Shown here: one piece after another, positions 23,182 through 32,457 of the stretch | How the letters are laid out: each line of letters begins with the position of its first letter | Position numbering within the stretch: the stretch's first letter is position 1 | DNA from: JBCCQH01 sp039024435 | GTDB taxonomy: Bacteria > Bacteroidota > Bacteroidia > J057 > JADKCL01 | Assembly (NCBI GenBank): GCA_039024435.1 | Contig: JBCCQH010000047.1 | Span: 1-53,439 of the forward strand | Length of the DNA: 53,439 nucleotides | Direction: 5' to 3' | Position numbers and translations under genes: made by a program | The notes under the pieces: model-generated | Database searches by the model: none | Seen by the model: the letters and a program-made list of their open reading frames with translations, nothing else | Told to the model about the DNA's origin: nothing

Positions 23182-25473
23182 ATGGAACTTCAAGAAAAGC
23201 TTACCCTCAAGATCGACGACATCCAGCGCAAGCTGCGCGAATGCAATTACGAATGCAATCGCCTCAAAGAATTCGTCGACGACTTGCTCCCGGACTTGCT
23301 GGCGCCTCCCGCAGCGGAGGCTCCGGTCCCTCCGCGCGCCGAGGTCCCGTCCGCTCCCCCTACTGCGGCGCGGAAGACCCCGCCGGCTCCCGTTCCGCCC
23401 GAGCGCGTCCCCCCGTCTCCACCGCCCCCGGTGACCCCCAAGCCGTCTCCCCTTCCTCGGGTGGATGCCGCGCCCAATTCGGCCGCTCGCCGAGCCCCCC
23501 AGCCCAAGGCCCCCATCAATGTGGAGGAGTTCATCGGCGGCAATGTCCTGAATAAAATCGGGATCGGTATCCTGATTATCGGGATTGGGATTTTTGTCAA
23601 GTACGCCATCGATCAGGATTGGATCGGATCCATCGGGCGGGTGCTGATCGGGCTGCTGAGTGGGGGCATCCTGCTGACATTGGCCCACCGCCTGCGCAAA
23701 AAGTACGCTTCTTTCAGTTCGGTGTTGCTCGGTGGGGGCTTGTCAGTGCTGTATTTTACCGTAGCGATTGCCTTTCACGTGTACGCACTCTTCGGGCAGA
23801 CCACTGCATTTTCTCTGATGGTGCTGATTACGGGTGCCGCGGTCTTCTTTGCCATTGGCTACGACCGAAGGGAGGTCGGAGTACTGGCCTTGCTGGGTGG
23901 ATTTGTCACCCCCTTTATGGTCAGTACCGGAGAAGGCAATTACGTGGTTCTTTTCTCCTACATTTTGGTGCTCAACCTCGGCTTTCTGGTCCTCAGTTGG
24001 TTCCGCGATTGGAAGATTGTGCGGATCCTCAGCTATGCGCTGACCGTGCTCCTGGTGGGGGGATTCCTGGGCCGAAACCTGTATCTCAGCGATTACGCTG
24101 ATCTCGGCGGCATGCTAACGTTTTCAACCATTTTCTTTGTGGTGTTCTTTGCGATGAACATCGCCTTCAATGTCAAAGCAAACCAAGCACTCGGCGCCCT
24201 GGAGTACATTTTGGTGCTGAGCAATTCCATGTTCTACTTTGCGGCGGGTCTCACGATCCTGAACTACATCGACGCGGAGGCCTACGGTGGACTGTTTACC
24301 GCGGTGCTGGGGGCTTTCCACTTCGCCTTTATCTTTCCCGTACGCCGCTTGCTCAAGCAAGACCGCAATTTGGCGATATTGTTGGTGGGCATGGTCCTGA
24401 CCTTGATTACTCTGGCCATTCCCATCCAGTTGCGGGGGAACTACATCACCCTGTTCTGGGCGGCAGAAGCGGTCGTGCTCCTGGTCATGGCCCGCCGTAC
24501 GCAGTTGAATCTCCTGCAGATCGCATCGCAGGTGGTAAGTGCACTGGCGGTCATCGGGATTGCCTGGGACTGGGCGGTGCAGTATTTCGGGCAAATGCCC
24601 ACCGGACGCCCCCCAGTCCTGAACGGTGCTTTCCTGACTTCTCTGCTCACGGCAGGGGCGATGGTTGCCCTCTATTTCCTCTACCGGCGGGCGAATTCGG
24701 CCCTGCGGGGGGCCGCAGGATTGAGTCAGGTCTACCGGTTTCTGGCACTGCCCCTCCTCTATCTCGGTGGGCTGCTGGAAATCATGGACCAGGGGATGGC
24801 TTTTGGCAGTTTTGGCTTATCGCTGATTGGGATGGCGACCTACACTGCGCTTTTCCTCAGTGCCATGCAGGTATGGGCCTCGCGCGATCAGCAGGCCGGG
24901 TTTGGCAAGGTCATCAGTGCGCTGAGTGCCCTCTTTTTTATTGGCTTTGGGTTTTTCAATCTCGGTGAGTTTACCGCAATGCGGACCGCTTATCTGCTGG
25001 GATTTACCAGCGGATCGGGCTTTGGCTGGCACGTGGTCCCCTTCCTGGCGACGCTGGGCCTGCTGGGATTGACGGTGCGGCAACAGGCCCGGACGACCGA
25101 CCTGAGGAGTGACATCGGTAAGCTGGTCGTATGGGGTGCCTCCCTGGTCTTCATCGTGCTTTTGAGCTTGGAACTCGACCACCTGATGGTGATGGCAGGA
25201 TTCAATCTGGCGACGGCCCACAAAGTTGGTTACCCGATTCTGTGGGGGGCCACTGCCTTTGCGATGATCTTGGTCGGTATGCGCCGCGGTCTGGTCTCCC
25301 TGCGGATCGGGGGCCTGGTCCTGTTCTGCTTGATTCTGATCAAACTGTTTGTGTACGATATCCGCGAGGTGTCCACCGGCGGCAAAATTGCCGCTTTCAT
25401 CTCCCTGGGCATACTCTTGTTGGTCATTTCTTTTTTGTACCAGCGGTTGCGGAAACTGCTGTTTGATGACTGA
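23182..25473 (+). CDS. DUF2339 multi-pass membrane protein
   Basis: A 763-residue protein with an N-terminal coiled-coil-like segment (about 1-35, KIDDIQRKLRECNYECNRLKEF), a Pro/Ala-rich linker (about 40-105), then IGGNVLNKIGIGILIIGIGIF and some twenty or more hydrophobic helices to the C-terminus. This is the layout of DUF2339 proteins, whose function is unknown. I chose the ATG at 23182 over an in-frame GTG at 23116. The DUF3999-like gene follows after 199 bp, a pairing seen repeatedly in other bacteria, so the two probably act together at the membrane, perhaps on envelope or polysaccharide material (inference). Confidence 0.85.
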   Translation: MELQEKLTLKIDDIQRKLRECNYECNRLKEFVDDLLPDLLAPPAAEAPVPPRAEVPSAPPTAARKTPPAPVPPERVPPSPPPPVTPKPSPLPRVDAAPNSAARRAPQPKAPINVEEFIGGNVLNKIGIGILIIGIGIFVKYAIDQDWIGSIGRVLIGLLSGGILLTLAHRLRKKYASFSSVLLGGGLSVLYFTVAIAFHVYALFGQTTAFSLMVLITGAAVFFAIGYDRREVGVLALLGGFVTPFMVSTGEGNYVVLFSYILVLNLGFLVLSWFRDWKIVRILSYALTVLLVGGFLGRNLYLSDYADLGGMLTFSTIFFVVFFAMNIAFNVKANQALGALEYILVLSNSMFYFAAGLTILNYIDAEAYGGLFTAVLGAFHFAFIFPVRRLLKQDRNLAILLVGMVLTLITLAIPIQLRGNYITLFWAAEAVVLLVMARRTQLNLLQIASQVVSALAVIGIAWDWAVQYFGQMPTGRPPVLNGAFLTSLLTAGAMVALYFLYRRANSALRGAAGLSQVYRFLALPLLYLGGLLEIMDQGMAFGSFGLSLIGMATYTALFLSAMQVWASRDQQAGFGKVISALSALFFIGFGFFNLGEFTAMRTAYLLGFTSGSGFGWHVVPFLATLGLLGLTVRQQARTTDLRSDIGKLVVWGASLVFIVLLSLELDHLMVMAGFNLATAHKVGYPILWGATAFAMILVGMRRGLVSLRIGGLVLFCLILIKLFVYDIREVSTGGKIAAFISLGILLLVISFLYQRLRKLLFDD

Positions 25474-25672
25474 TGCCCAATTTCCGATGGGTGCTGCGTG
25501 TGGTTTTGCTGAGCAATGGCTGTGCGGAGTGCCCGTCGGAAGAGTGGGGAAATCCGCGCTTACGCACGGTGTCCGGCCGGGAATTACCGGCGCCATTCAC
25601 TGAACCGGGGTCTTGCGACCCATCTATCGGGAATAAAGATCGTCCATTGGCAAATTGAAAAATTCGAAACGT

Positions 25673-26941
25673 ATGCGTTTTACATTTGTAGCATTGTTGC
25701 TGTTTTCGGGGATCCTGCCGGCGCAAGTGGGAGATTGGGAGGCGCAGGTGGAACCTTCCCCGCGCCCGGCGTACTGCGATATCTTGCTGTCGCCGGAGTT
25801 GGTGGCGCGCTTGAATCCGGAGTTTGGGAATCTGCGACTTTACGACGGACAAGCGGAAGAAGTCCCTTACCTGGTTTTTTCCGAGGGCCACGTCGAACAG
25901 GAAGTGGCCTTGCGCTGGTACCCGCGGGTGCGGGAAGACCACTGGCGGCGCTGGTACAGCCGGTCCTATTTCAAGAATCCCCGGGCAGACCTGATCGACC
26001 GGATGGTGCTCAAGATTCGCAATGCCGACGTGCGCCAGACTTTCTGGTTGAGTGGCAGCGACGACCTGCAGCGATGGTACATCGTCAAGGAAGATTTTGC
26101 CTACGCGAGCAATTACGATCCGGGATCGTCCTACAACCTGCTCACGCTCGATTTTCCGCCGGTGGACTATAAGTATTACAAGGTGGAAATTCGCCACCAC
26201 TGGCACGAACCGATTCAAATTATGGGAGCGGGGTACTACGCGGTGTCGGAGACGGCGGGCCATTATCAGCCGGTACCACGTCCGGCGCTGGCCCAAACCG
26301 AGAACAATGACCGCAGTGTGGTCGACCTGGACTTTGGGGCGGCACACTACATCGACCGGTTGTTCTTTGAGATCGACGGGCCGGAAATGTACCACCGAGA
26401 AGCCCGTTTGGAGCGCAAGCAAGCTTACGGTGGGTATGAACTGCTGGAAAAGTTTGTTCTGGACAGCCGATCCGTCCACCTCCTCCGCTTTGAGTCCCTG
26501 CGGGCCCGCGATCTCCGCCTCACCGTGGAAAACGCGGACGACAAGCCCCTGCGGGTGGCGGCGGTCCAGGCCTTGCAATTGCAGAAGTACCTGACCGCAA
26601 AGCTAGCAAAGGGCGATTCGGCCACTTTGCTGATCGGTCCCGAATCGCAGCGTGCGCCGGTTTACGACCTGGCCTATTTCACTTCGGATTTGCCGACCCG
26701 GAGGCCGCGCCTCAGGACCTTGAATCTGGTAGACCGGCGTCCCCGGCCCGATACGGCGTCCCGTCCGGCAGCGCCCCCCATTGTGGAATCGGCCCCAACC
26801 CCCAAAACGAAGCCTTTCCTGCAGGACAAAGCCTTTCTTTGGATCGGTATCGTCCTGATTGTAGGGCTGCTTGGCTACCTGTCGGTGCGCATGTTGCGGG
26901 ACCTCAAAGAAGATGCCCCCGCGGCGGATTCCGAAAAGTGA
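25673..26941 (+). CDS. DUF3999-like exported protein with C-terminal membrane anchor
   Basis: A 422-residue protein: signal peptide (MRFTFVALLLFSGILPAQ), a long beta-rich extracytoplasmic region containing two jelly-roll-like segments (for example LSGSDDLQRWYIVKEDFAYA and DLDFGAAHYIDRLFFEIDG), then a C-terminal membrane helix (WIGIVLIVGLLGYLSVRML) and a short charged tail. This matches DUF3999 proteins, which are encoded beside DUF2339 genes, as here. The in-frame TTG at 25655 is less likely than the ATG at 25673. Biochemical role unknown. Confidence 0.75.
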   Translation: MRFTFVALLLFSGILPAQVGDWEAQVEPSPRPAYCDILLSPELVARLNPEFGNLRLYDGQAEEVPYLVFSEGHVEQEVALRWYPRVREDHWRRWYSRSYFKNPRADLIDRMVLKIRNADVRQTFWLSGSDDLQRWYIVKEDFAYASNYDPGSSYNLLTLDFPPVDYKYYKVEIRHHWHEPIQIMGAGYYAVSETAGHYQPVPRPALAQTENNDRSVVDLDFGAAHYIDRLFFEIDGPEMYHREARLERKQAYGGYELLEKFVLDSRSVHLLRFESLRARDLRLTVENADDKPLRVAAVQALQLQKYLTAKLAKGDSATLLIGPESQRAPVYDLAYFTSDLPTRRPRLRTLNLVDRRPRPDTASRPAAPPIVESAPTPKTKPFLQDKAFLWIGIVLIVGLLGYLSVRMLRDLKEDAPAADSEK

Positions 26942-26984
26942 TGGCTTGTGAGTTTTACTTCATTTTATCCCCAAATTTATCCCT

Positions 26985-27416
26985 ATGCTGGCCACCCTTC
27001 CTTTTATCATTTTGCTGTTTGCGGTCATGGTCCTGGCGTCTAAGCGGCGCTTGCGCATTTTAATCCCGCACCTCATCTTTTTTGTGGCGTACGAGACTGT
27101 GATCGGGTTCTCGGTACTCAATCTCGGAGTTCGGAAGGGATTCTGGTGGGTGGTGGCGGGTATAGGATTGCCGGTGGTCCACGCCTTGGTGCTGCTTATT
27201 ATAGCACTGGTGGTAAAGGACCGGGCGAAGCTGGTGGCAAAGTCCGCCGACTCGGAGCCGGGCGGGGATCCTCTGGTGCCCCGGGCGCAGTGGCATGCCT
27301 CGGCACCCGGGTCCCCGGCGGCAGCCGCTCCCCCGGTGGCCAGGTCGGAAGCAGCGGATCGGGCGGAGCGCTTTCTCGACGATGCCTCCGGGGGGGAACT
27401 GGAGTTTGAGGATTGA
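26985..27416 (+). CDS. Small membrane protein of unknown function
   Basis: A 143-residue protein with three hydrophobic segments (about 3-18, 27-45 and 55-77) and a Pro/Ala/Asp-rich soluble tail ending DDASGGELEFED. It lies 43 bp after the DUF3999-like gene on the same strand and may be a third member of that unit. I do not recognise the family. Its codon use is like its neighbours, and the start ATG follows a plausible short intergenic gap, so I consider it real. Confidence 0.6.
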   Translation: MLATLPFIILLFAVMVLASKRRLRILIPHLIFFVAYETVIGFSVLNLGVRKGFWWVVAGIGLPVVHALVLLIIALVVKDRAKLVAKSADSEPGGDPLVPRAQWHASAPGSPAAAAPPVARSEAADRAERFLDDASGGELEFED

Positions 27417-27582
27417 GGTACCGGCGATGCGGGCAGGAGAATTTCCCGCTCTGCCGGCACAAATGCTGAATTGACAAAAATCACCTCGGTGTGTGGAATT
27501 GCAATTTGAGATCCGTCTTGTTGTTGCAACCCTTCGCGAAAAGGACGGTCTTTGAAGTATTACGCACGAAATATCTGCGCTC

Positions 27583-28311
27583 ATGAAAGTGTACTTTTTG
27601 CTGGCTTGGTTGGTGATTGCGCCGGGAGCTGCCGTGTCTTTGGCGGGTCAAAATCTATTTGTGTTGCAAAAAGAAGTCGAGACGGACTCCACGGAATTGC
27701 TGGTCACGGCAGCCCTGGCGGGAACTGGGGGCACCCGTGCGGTGCCGGTCAGTCTGGATTCGGTGCGCCGGGAGATCTCCGGCAATCGCCGGATCTACCG
27801 TGAATGGCTGGGCACCCGGGAACAGGCATCGTTTACCGCCGAACTCGATGCCGCCGGACGGGTAGAAAAGTACACGGCCGAGGCGCCGGGCAATGGCATG
27901 CACGATTGGATGCAGGCTTACTTGATGGGCCTGGACCAGTGGATCGTGCCCAATGGCCGGACTACGGTGAATGGACAAGGCCCGGCCTACCGGGTGCTTT
28001 TGCCGGGATTTAGCTGGCCCCGCTTTGAGCAGGAGTATTACCTGGCGGCTCGGGTACAGGCGCGGTGCGACCGCGAAAAGTCCAGTGAGTGCATCGAAGG
28101 CTACATCCGGTTGAAGGTTCTGGTGGACCAGACGGGCAAGGTGCTGACCCACCAAGTGCTCAAATCCGAAGATGCTTTCCTGGCTCGGGTGGTCGCCGAG
28201 GAGCTGTCGGCGATCAATTTTCGCCCGGCCGAGGCCCTGGATGGCGGCTCTCTGCCGCCGACCCTGTGGGGATTTCTGGACTTCGAGTTTCGGTCAGAGC
28301 GGTGCCGGTGA
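27583..28311 (+). CDS. Exported protein with TonB C-terminal-like domain
   Basis: A 242-residue protein with an N-terminal signal sequence (to about residue 22, SLAGQ) and a C-terminal ~75-residue segment (IRLKVLVDQTGKVLTHQVLKSEDAFLARVVAEELSAINFRPA) that has the pattern of TonB_C domains found in energy transducers and in many Bacteroidota exported proteins. A Cys pair (ARCDREKSSECIEG) just precedes it and may form a disulfide. There is no internal membrane anchor other than the leader, so it is not a classical TonB. Its partner is unknown. Confidence 0.6.
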   Translation: MKVYFLLAWLVIAPGAAVSLAGQNLFVLQKEVETDSTELLVTAALAGTGGTRAVPVSLDSVRREISGNRRIYREWLGTREQASFTAELDAAGRVEKYTAEAPGNGMHDWMQAYLMGLDQWIVPNGRTTVNGQGPAYRVLLPGFSWPRFEQEYYLAARVQARCDREKSSECIEGYIRLKVLVDQTGKVLTHQVLKSEDAFLARVVAEELSAINFRPAEALDGGSLPPTLWGFLDFEFRSERCR

Positions 28312-28403
28312 TGCCCGCAGTGAGATGACGGGCGAGTGAAGAATATGCCGCGTGCAGTTGTGGGGGTGCGATTGGCATTGGCCCGGAAAATGAACTCCAA
28401 AAA

Positions 28404-28429
28404 AAGCCCTACCACATTCGGCAGGGCTT
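28404..28429 (-). terminator. Terminator between convergent genes, strongest for the minus strand
   Basis: A 7 bp stem (aagccct / agggctt) preceded on the plus strand by a run of A, which reads as a T-run after the hairpin on the minus strand. It lies 28 bases past the stop of the CTD protein gene at 28457 and can also serve the plus-strand gene ending at 28311. Confidence 0.7.
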
Positions 28430-28456
28430 CTTCGGCATACAGGAGAACCTGTTTTT

Positions 28457-29710
28457 TTATTTTTGTACGACCACTTTTTTGACGAAGCGCTGGCCCTTAA
28501 AGGTGAAGCGGGCGTGGTAGAGGCCATTGGCCAGAGTTTCGGGAACATTGTAGCCCAAGAGCAAATCACCGGCAGTGATGGACTTTTCCTCGCTGAATAC
28601 GACCTGACCATTTAGATTCAGCAGTTCCAGGTTGAGGTTGCCGGCTTCGCCCGTGGCAAATTCCAGGGTAAATTCGGTCTGAACTGGATTTGGGTACAGG
28701 GTACCGGCGGTGTAGAGGTCATCTGTGCTGAAAGAGGCGGCGAGGACATCCGAGTGGAAGGTTTCCCCGTTCGGGCTCACGCGGCGGAGACGGTAGAAGT
28801 ATTCCACGTTGGGCTTGGCGGTCCGATCTTCGTATTGCAAAGTTTGGCCGGCCATCAAAGAGCCGGCATCTTGGTAGGCTTCAACGGTGGTGAAGACATT
28901 GCGGTCCTTCGAGCGTTCCAGGGCCCAGTCGCCTTCGCCATCCACTTCGGGGATGTTCCATTCCAGGACGACGGCTTCTTTATTGCTGACTTGGCGGAGG
29001 GCCAATTGATCGGCGGGAAGCGGAGCCGTGGGCGAAACGTTTACCATGTCCATGAAATAATAGGCGATGGCCCAACCACTGGTGACGATTTGGCTCATCG
29101 TGTTCGCATCGTTGCGGAAGTTGCCGATGGTCATGTGGGTAAACGGCTGGGTCGGCGTGAAGGTAAATGTATATTGTACCCATACGCTGTTGTGGGTAAT
29201 GGCGGTGATTTCTACTTGCGGATTCAGCGGAACGACTTCGCGCTGAAGTTGATTGGGTTGACCGGTGGTGAATGCGACTCCAATGTTGTTGGTGGCGCGG
29301 GCACCGTAGTAATTTCCGGAACCATTGGTCAGAAAAAACGAGATCGTGTAGGGGATCCCCGGAGTCATCGTTTGGTTCAACTGGACCGATGCATATTCCC
29401 GAAAGTTTGGCTGGAACATATTGAAGGTGATGAAGCCGATGCAAGCATCGCCTTCGACGGCATCGACGTCGCCGAAAACCGTATTGGGCAGGGCGGTGCC
29501 TCCGTTGCCGTTTTTGTGAAAGTAGTCGGGAGTAGCGAACGGCCAGTCCGTCCCTCCGTTAAGGTTGGACCAGTTTGAAGCACGGAAGAGTTGACCTATG
29601 GTATCGGGAAGCACGCCATTTGCCTCAAATCCCGGATTGGGGACTAAATTCTGACCGAAAGCAGCAGCAGAAAATAGCAGGAACAAAACGATGGGTACAA
29701 TTTTTTTCAT
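28457..29710 (-). CDS. Secreted carbohydrate-binding-like protein with T9SS sorting domain
   Basis: A 417-residue exported protein. After the signal peptide (to AAFGQ, residue 20) it starts NLVPNPGFE, the opening of a lectin-like/CBM-type beta-sandwich common in Bacteroidota surface proteins (to about residue 235), then a segment like a fibronectin type III repeat (about 240-330, EWNIPEVDGEGDWALERSKD) and a type A T9SS C-terminal domain (LYPNPVQTEFTLEFA to the end VKKVVVQK). No enzyme motif is seen. A 16 bp perfect palindrome lies 27 bp upstream of the start and may be an operator. Confidence 0.78.
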   Translation of the reverse strand: MKKIVPIVLFLLFSAAAFGQNLVPNPGFEANGVLPDTIGQLFRASNWSNLNGGTDWPFATPDYFHKNGNGGTALPNTVFGDVDAVEGDACIGFITFNMFQPNFREYASVQLNQTMTPGIPYTISFFLTNGSGNYYGARATNNIGVAFTTGQPNQLQREVVPLNPQVEITAITHNSVWVQYTFTFTPTQPFTHMTIGNFRNDANTMSQIVTSGWAIAYYFMDMVNVSPTAPLPADQLALRQVSNKEAVVLEWNIPEVDGEGDWALERSKDRNVFTTVEAYQDAGSLMAGQTLQYEDRTAKPNVEYFYRLRRVSPNGETFHSDVLAASFSTDDLYTAGTLYPNPVQTEFTLEFATGEAGNLNLELLNLNGQVVFSEEKSITAGDLLLGYNVPETLANGLYHARFTFKGQRFVKKVVVQK

Positions 29711-29736
29711 GACGTTCGTGAATAAAGTTCTCCTAA

Positions 29737-29752
29737 TCGGGCACGTGCCCGA
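29737..29752. promoter_or_regulatory. Perfect 16 bp palindrome upstream of the T9SS cargo gene
   Basis: TCGGGCACGTGCCCGA is a perfect inverted repeat 27 bp before the start codon at 29710, on the promoter side. Its position suits a repressor or activator site; the protein is not known. Confidence 0.45.
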
Positions 29753-30219
29753 GATTGCTTGATTGAAATTCTATGATTGATTTAAAACGCTTGGTAGATA
29801 GTTGGTGGGTCGCATCATCGACCTTCGCTGTACAATTCTAATTACGTAAAATGTACACTATTTTCTTCCGCGTTCCCCGGTGATTTCTAACAGCGCCGAG
29901 AGGGTATCCTGAGTCGGGGTAAACCCCAAATCGGCGTGCGGGGCGGGGGTCAGGATAGGTTACAACCACCAGGACGCATTTTCTTACATGTGCAATCAAA
30001 AGGATGTTAGGTTTGGGGGAATTCCGCAAAAAATTACCCGCAAGTAATTCCGATTTCTGGTTTGAGCATAGGAATCATTCTTAGGAACTCAACCGGTTTT
30101 TCTCCTGCAAATCAGTGCCTTATATCTGTCAATGGGTAATCTTGTTGGGGTGGAAATTTTGTATTATAATTGTGCTGGAATTAGGTTATTTCTGACTCAC
30201 AATCGTACCAAATACGCAG
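29753..30219. other. Intergenic region between divergent genes
   Basis: About 470 bases without a supportable gene. It should contain the divergent promoters for the genes at 29710 (minus) and 30220 (plus). No exact TTG / TAnnTTTG pair was found; the region before 30220 is AT-rich (tattataattg near 30160). Confidence 0.4.
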
Positions 30220-30843
30220 ATGAACGGCCTCAAAGTGTATTTGAAGTCGGGGGTGGCCCGCGTCTACCAAGGATTTCAACTGGTGGCGGGCATCCTCCTT
30301 ATCGCCAATGCTTACCACTTCCTGGAAGGGGAGCAGAAGCTGGTTTTGGAGGTGCTTTTGAGTGCTTCTTGGGGCGTGCTGTGCATTGCGGCGCTATTTG
30401 TGCCCGCGCGGTGGAAAAGGAGGTCCCGAAATCTGGTTGCCCTGTTGCTGCTTGGGGCGGGAGGCATCTTGTTTGGGAATGCGGTTACGGCTTTGCAGGA
30501 GATCATTACGCAGTGGTATTCGGTATACTATTACATTGGGGTGTTCCTCATGGTCCTGGCGGTGTTGACACCGTTTATGAATCGGCGGAACTACATTTTT
30601 CTTTCCCAGCGGAGCATTCGCATCCGCAACAATCCTTTCACCACCCACGCGCTGACTTGGGCGGACGTCGTTCGGGTGCAAATGGAAGAGCGCATTCTGG
30701 AAATTGAACTGCGTTCGGGCAAAATTTTTCGCTTGCGCCCGGAAAGCTCCTCCTCGCAACACCTGCGCGCCCACATCGACGAAGCAAGCCGCACCGGGCT
30801 CTACCAATCCAAGCAGGAGAGTTCGGCGAGCCTGTCTGCTTAG
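30220..30843 (+). CDS. Membrane protein of unknown function
   Basis: A 207-residue protein with four hydrophobic helices in the first ~125 residues (for example FQLVAGILLIANAYHF and YYYIGVFLMVLAVLTPFM) and a soluble C-terminal part (about 130-207) resembling a small PH-like domain (FLSQRSIRIRNNPFTTHALTWADVVRVQMEERILEIEL). This layout is seen in many uncharacterised Bacteroidota membrane proteins. It converges with the AraC-type regulator gene. No specific role can be proposed. Confidence 0.65.
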   Translation: MNGLKVYLKSGVARVYQGFQLVAGILLIANAYHFLEGEQKLVLEVLLSASWGVLCIAALFVPARWKRRSRNLVALLLLGAGGILFGNAVTALQEIITQWYSVYYYIGVFLMVLAVLTPFMNRRNYIFLSQRSIRIRNNPFTTHALTWADVVRVQMEERILEIELRSGKIFRLRPESSSSQHLRAHIDEASRTGLYQSKQESSASLSA

Positions 30844-30875
30844 TTGCGCTTACGGAAGACGCAGTTTCTGTGTCC

Positions 30876-32081
30876 TCAGTCTTTCGTTTCGCCCAGGTAT
30901 TCCCGGGGGGACATGCCGGTAAATTTGCGGAAGGCGCGGTTGAAAGTCGCCTTGGAATTGAAGCCGCAATCATTGGCGATGGCGAGGAGGGTCAGGCGTT
31001 CGGAGTCGGGTCCTTGAAGCTTGGCTTTGACGGCCTCCACCCGGCGGCTATTCACAAAATCATTGAAGTTCTGGGCGAAGCCGGTATTGATGACCTTGGA
31101 GAGGGTCGAAGGATTGGTGTGCAGGCGTTTGGCCAGATTTGTGAGGGTGAGGTCGGCTTCCAGATAGGGGCGTTCCTCCTGCATGAGCTTCAGCAGACGG
31201 CCTTTCCACTCCTCGAGTTCATTGGGGACCTTGGCCGCTTCGATGGCCGGGGTCTCTTCCCGGCTTTGCGGCCGGGCCGCTTCAAAACTCAAGGCGGGCA
31301 AGGACTGAGTTGCACTGTAACCTACGATGCTCAGGATATAGATCATAATCGATATCACAAGGTAGGAGTCCCAGGTTTCGACGAAAAATGATTCCACACT
31401 CGCGATCAGGTACCCGTAAAAATTCAAGGCCCAGCCCAGGATGATGCCGGCGAGCAGTAGGTAGAGTAGGTTCCGCAGCCAGGTAAACTCGATCCCCTCA
31501 GTGTCGGAAAAGTTGTCGAGGACGTAGCGCCGGTAGCGGCGGTAGGTCCGCAGGGTCAGGATGAGGTACACAAAAATGGAGATGCTGTACGTAATCTCGA
31601 AAAGCTCGGGGATATCGTAGCGGATGTAGGACGAGAACGGTCCCTGGATGCCGTGGTGATCGCACAGTTCCTCGCCCAGGATGCGCTGCAGGTACACCTT
31701 GTCGTAAGCAAACATCGCGAGGTAGAGCAGCAGGTACAGCGCTCCGGGGAGCCAGTGCCAGAGGTCGCGCCGGCCAAATTGGAATTCGACATTGGTGAGG
31801 CTGCGGAAGTAAAACCAGATCAGTGGCCCCAGCAGGTAGAGGTTGTGGACGGGAAAATAGAACATCAGCGCCGTGCGCACATCGTTGGCTTGAAACCAGC
31901 CGGCAAATCCCAGCATGTAGTGGCTCACGTGCAGGCAACACACAATCAGGATCAGTGCTAGCAAGCGGTCGGATAAGCGACTCCGTTTTGCGCCCCGCCA
32001 GAGCAACATACCGGCGTAGGCGATGCCTTGGACAAAGCCGAGCAAAAGCGGGCCGCTGAATCCATTGAAATCGAAAAACAT
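30876..32081 (-). CDS. Membrane-anchored AraC family transcriptional regulator
   Basis: A 401-residue protein with six or seven N-terminal membrane helices (about 5-245) and a C-terminal AraC/XylS DNA-binding domain (about 290-400) with two HTHs: LTNLAKRLHTNPSTLSKVIN and LLAIANDCGFNSKATFNRAFRKFTGMSPREY. This membrane-sensor form is common in Bacteroidota. I start at the ATG at 32081, which leads into the first helix; an in-frame TTG lies at 32120, adjoining the repeat copy that starts at 32122. The target genes are unknown. Confidence 0.9.
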   Translation of the reverse strand: MFFDFNGFSGPLLLGFVQGIAYAGMLLWRGAKRSRLSDRLLALILIVCCLHVSHYMLGFAGWFQANDVRTALMFYFPVHNLYLLGPLIWFYFRSLTNVEFQFGRRDLWHWLPGALYLLLYLAMFAYDKVYLQRILGEELCDHHGIQGPFSSYIRYDIPELFEITYSISIFVYLILTLRTYRRYRRYVLDNFSDTEGIEFTWLRNLLYLLLAGIILGWALNFYGYLIASVESFFVETWDSYLVISIMIYILSIVGYSATQSLPALSFEAARPQSREETPAIEAAKVPNELEEWKGRLLKLMQEERPYLEADLTLTNLAKRLHTNPSTLSKVINTGFAQNFNDFVNSRRVEAVKAKLQGPDSERLTLLAIANDCGFNSKATFNRAFRKFTGMSPREYLGETKD

Positions 32082-32121
32082 GTTCAGGTAGTCTGCATTT
32101 ATATCTGAATACAGGTCCAAG

Positions 32122-32281
32122 AGGCGGTTTAAATTTAACTCTGCGATTTTGCTATGGCATCTTTTTCTGCCCCTCTTCCGCTATTTTCTCGCCCATAGCT
32201 CAGGCTATGGACTCCAAAATCAGTTTCGATGAACAAAAAAATCTGCGCTAGCAAATTTCACAAACCAATTTTAAACCGCCT
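32122..32281 (+). repeat. Dispersed TIR-type repeat, copy C (best preserved, full length)
   Basis: A 160 bp element flanked by a perfect 12 bp inverted repeat, aggcggtttaaa at 32122-32133 and tttaaaccgcct at 32270-32281. Inside are the conserved 'gattttgctatggcatct', the hairpin ccatagc-tcag-gctatgg (7 bp perfect stem with a family-variable tetraloop), and 'caaatttcacaaaccaat'. No coding frame stays open in all copies. This copy defines the ends of the family and sits between the AraC-type gene and the AlkD-like gene. Confidence 0.9.
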
Positions 32282-32457
32282 TTAAAGCAACGGGAATTCC
32301 CGCGAATATTCAAGCAGAGACCGTCCGCGAGCGATGATTTCTCCCCGCGGACGGGGGATTGATCTATTTGCTCAGTAGAATATTTTGTAAATTTCCGCTA
32401 ACCCGGCAAAATTCAGTGTCCTACTGGTTTGCCACCACTACAGCCAAGACCGTGCTT
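32282..32457. other. Leader of the AlkD-like gene
   Basis: Together with copy C this makes the 376 bp gap before 32458. It holds a GC-rich inverted pair (gtccgcgagcga ... ccgcggac, near 32323-32352) and an AT-rich stretch (gaatattttgtaaat) that may be the promoter, although it lacks an exact TAnnTTTG box. Confidence 0.4.
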
